Origin: JABWAJ01 sp046153985 | GTDB taxonomy: Bacteria; Bacteroidota; Bacteroidia; Chitinophagales; Saprospiraceae | Direction of reading: 5' to 3' | NCBI GenBank assembly: GCA_046153985.1 | Contig: JBJXFD010000649.1 | Span: 1-8,392 of the forward strand | DNA: 8,392 nucleotides | In this document: piece after piece, positions 6,492-8,392 of the stretch | Numbering within the stretch: the first letter of the stretch is position 1 | Layout: each line of letters starts with the position of its first letter | Translations under genes and position numbers: made by a program | The notes under the pieces: model-generated | What the model was told of the DNA's origin: nothing | Seen by the model: the letters and a program-made list of their open reading frames with translations, nothing else | Databases searched by the model: none

Positions 6492-8392
6492 TTATACCTC
6501 CACCTTAGCGTGCCGTTCTGCCACCTTCCGAGCCTTCCGAATCCTAACCGCAACCACCTTAAATTCCGGACATTTCGCCTCACTATCACTCACGCTTGAG
6601 GTCACCATATTCACCAACAGCTCCGGGAAGTGGAACGTAGTACTGATCACCCCCTGCTTTACTTCGTCGGAAATACGTGCCTTGATGTCCACCTTACCAC
6701 GGTCTGATTCGATGCAGACCCAGTCTCCCTCGCCAATATTGTGTTGTGCTGCATCGTCCGGGTGGATGATGACTACATCTTCGGTCACAATATCTACATT
6801 GGGTGTTCTGCGGGTCATCGTGCCGGCATTGTAATGCTCTAGCACCCGGTTGGTGGTCAAAATATAGGGGTAATCCTTGCCAAAAGCCAGTATTTCCGGA
6901 CTTTCGACGTATTCACGGAATTGGAAATGCCCTTTGCCACGCTTAAAAGTGTCTGTATGCAGAATCTTTGTATCCGTGCCATCAGCTGCCACGGGCCATT
7001 GCTTGCCTTGTTCGCCCAATTCATCCCATTTCACCCCGGCGAAAAATGGAACGATCTGAGAGATCTCTTCCAGCATGCCTTTTGCGGTGTAGGGCGCCTG
7101 TTTGTAGCCCATACGGTTCATGATGTCTACCATGATCTGTCCATCGGCTTTGGTTTCACCGACTGGCTCTACCACTTTATTGACGCGTTGGATACGACGC
7201 TCGCCATTGGTGAACGTTCCTTCTTTTTCGAGGAATGAAGCCGCTGGAAGGATGACATCAGCATATTTGGCCGTTTCCGTCATGAATATCTCCTGAACAA
7301 TAAGCAAATCCAGCGATTTGATGGCCTTGATGACATGGGTGGTGTTCGGGTCTGACTGCACCAGGTCGTCGCCCATGATCCACAGGGCCTTGAATTTGCC
7401 CTCAATGGCCGCGTCGTACATCTGCGGAATTTTCAGCCCGGCCTCCTGTGGGACTTTTACCCCATAAAACTCATTGTACATCTGGTTGACCTCGGGGAGC
7501 GTGACGTCGAAATAGCCCGCGCCTTGATAGGGCTGAACCCCCATGTCGGCCATGCCTTGTACGTTGTTTTGTCCACGCAATGGATTTACGCCGCAGCCAG
7601 GCTTACCCACGTTGCCGGTAATCATGGCCAAATTGGCTATTTGCATCACGGTGTAAGTTCCCTGGTAATGTTCGGTGACACCCAAGCCGTGGAATAGCAT
7701 GGCCAAGGGTGCCGCAGCATACAATTTGGCTGCGGCGCGTACCTGCTCACGCGGCACACCTGACACAGCTTCCAAATCATCCAGGTTGATTTTCAGGATG
7801 TTTTGTTTGAATTCTTCGTATCCTTCCGTACGAGCCTCAATGAAATCTTCCTTGATCATACCATCTTTGATGATGTAGTACAGCATCATGTCTAGCACGG
7901 CGATATTGGTGCCCGGGCGCAGTTGAAGGTGGATTGTGGCATATTTAGCCAACTCCGTCCTGCGCGGGTCAATGACGATAGTGGGTTTGCCTTTCATGGC
8001 AAATTGACGCAGTTTCGCACCGGTTACCGGGTGTCCTTCCGTGGGGTTGGCACCGATGACCATGATACAATCGGTCAGTTTGATATCCGCAACGGAATTG
8101 GTAGCTGCTCCGGTGCCAAACGAGCGTTGCATGCCGATAGCAGTTGGGGAGTGGCATACCCGGGCGCAGCCGTCAATATTATTAGTGCCGATGACTGCCC
8201 GGATAAACTTCTGCATCAGGTAGTTTTCTTCGTTGGTGCAGCGGGAGGAGGAAATGCCGCCAATCGCGTCCGGGCCGTGTTTTTCCTTGATGTCCGTAAG
8301 TCTTTCTGCAATGTAATCATAAGCCTCATTCCAGGTAACCCGCTCTAATTCACCATTGCGTCGAATCATGGGGAATTGCAAACGCTCCGGGT
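6492..8392 (-). CDS. fdhF: Formate dehydrogenase alpha subunit (molybdopterin oxidoreductase), N-terminus outside window
   Basis: This is the large catalytic subunit that oxidises formate to CO2 at a Mo- or W-bis-pyranopterin guanine dinucleotide centre. About 632 residues are in the window; the frame runs off the right edge, so the [4Fe-4S] N-terminal part is not seen. Numbered from the Leu at 8381, the segment CARVCHSPT (72-80) aligns with 'ARVUHGPS' of E. coli FdhF. It has Cys76 (codon TGC, bases 8154-8156) in place of selenocysteine, followed by the conserved His77. Further FdhF-like signatures are GANPTEGHP (110-118), NPLRGQNNVQG (266-276), IMGDDLVQSDP (335-345) and ILPAASFLEKEGTFTN (377-392). 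A C-terminal dinucleotide-binding domain spans about 503-612, with HYNAGTMTRRTP. It is Cys-type and probably cytoplasmic, as in NAD-linked complexes (inference). It is probably cotranscribed with the sugar kinase gene 25 nt downstream, although no functional link is obvious. Confidence 0.93.
   Translation of the reverse strand, partial: PERLQFPMIRRNGELERVTWNEAYDYIAERLTDIKEKHGPDAIGGISSSRCTNEENYLMQKFIRAVIGTNNIDGCARVCHSPTAIGMQRSFGTGAATNSVADIKLTDCIMVIGANPTEGHPVTGAKLRQFAMKGKPTIVIDPRRTELAKYATIHLQLRPGTNIAVLDMMLYYIIKDGMIKEDFIEARTEGYEEFKQNILKINLDDLEAVSGVPREQVRAAAKLYAAAPLAMLFHGLGVTEHYQGTYTVMQIANLAMITGNVGKPGCGVNPLRGQNNVQGMADMGVQPYQGAGYFDVTLPEVNQMYNEFYGVKVPQEAGLKIPQMYDAAIEGKFKALWIMGDDLVQSDPNTTHVIKAIKSLDLLIVQEIFMTETAKYADVILPAASFLEKEGTFTNGERRIQRVNKVVEPVGETKADGQIMVDIMNRMGYKQAPYTAKGMLEEISQIVPFFAGVKWDELGEQGKQWPVAADGTDTKILHTDTFKRGKGHFQFREYVESPEILAFGKDYPYILTTNRVLEHYNAGTMTRRTPNVDIVTEDVVIIHPDDAAQHNIGEGDWVCIESDRGKVDIKARISDEVKQGVISTTFHFPELLVNMVTSSVSDSEAKCPEFKVVAVRIRKARKVAERHAKVEV

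Noticed and set aside
8154..8156. Possible selenocysteine codon at the formate dehydrogenase active site
   Set aside because: The codon reads TGC (Cys) on the minus strand, not TGA, so this is a Cys-type enzyme.
7923..8348. 141-codon plus-strand open frame opposite the formate dehydrogenase gene
   Set aside because: It is the antisense of a strongly conserved enzyme and shows no motif of its own; long antisense frames are common opposite GC-richer genes.

Overview
The window looks like chromosomal DNA of a member of the Bacteroidota (inference). The reasons are mostly A-rich start regions with little Shine-Dalgarno signal, and a left-hand gene set of NHL-type propeller, FN3-associated/discoidin modules and a planctomycete-type cytochrome c on one membrane protein. 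These are families common in Bacteroidota and Planctomycetota. I see no tRNA, rRNA, CRISPR array, transposase or long DNA repeat. Coding density is very high, with no gene-free stretch over 45 bases. There are eight protein genes in two convergent groups, and one gene runs off each end.

Left group, plus strand, 1-4960. In order it holds: the C-terminal end of a secreted beta-propeller protein; a 264-residue exported protein made almost entirely of an FN3-associated/chitobiase-C-like domain plus a discoidin-like domain; a 717-residue membrane protein (multi-helix N-terminus, one CxxCH cytochrome c domain, leucine-rich repeats, then a second copy of the same C-terminal module); a polytopic membrane protein; and an ABC ATPase. 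The first two genes overlap by 4 nt (ATGA), the second and third are 8 nt apart, and the last two overlap by 4 nt (GTGA). A 42-nt gap separates the third gene from the transporter pair. The layout suggests one or two operons that build an envelope redox/binding assembly with a dedicated ABC transporter. The function and substrate are unknown.

Right group, minus strand, read from 8392 down to 4972. In order it holds: a formate dehydrogenase alpha subunit lacking its N-terminus because of the window edge; a fusion of a cytidylyltransferase-like domain with a GHMP sugar-kinase-like domain; and an L-rhamnose-mutarotase-family protein. Gaps are 25 and 10 nt. Mutarotase, anomeric sugar kinase and nucleotidyltransferase together suggest salvage of a free (deoxy)sugar into an NDP-sugar. 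This would resemble the Bacteroides fucokinase/GDP-fucose pyrophosphorylase FKP in domain order, but with a different nucleotidyltransferase fold and an unusually compact kinase half. It is the most interesting candidate here.

The two groups meet tail to tail, with only 11 nt between stop codons and no visible terminator hairpin.
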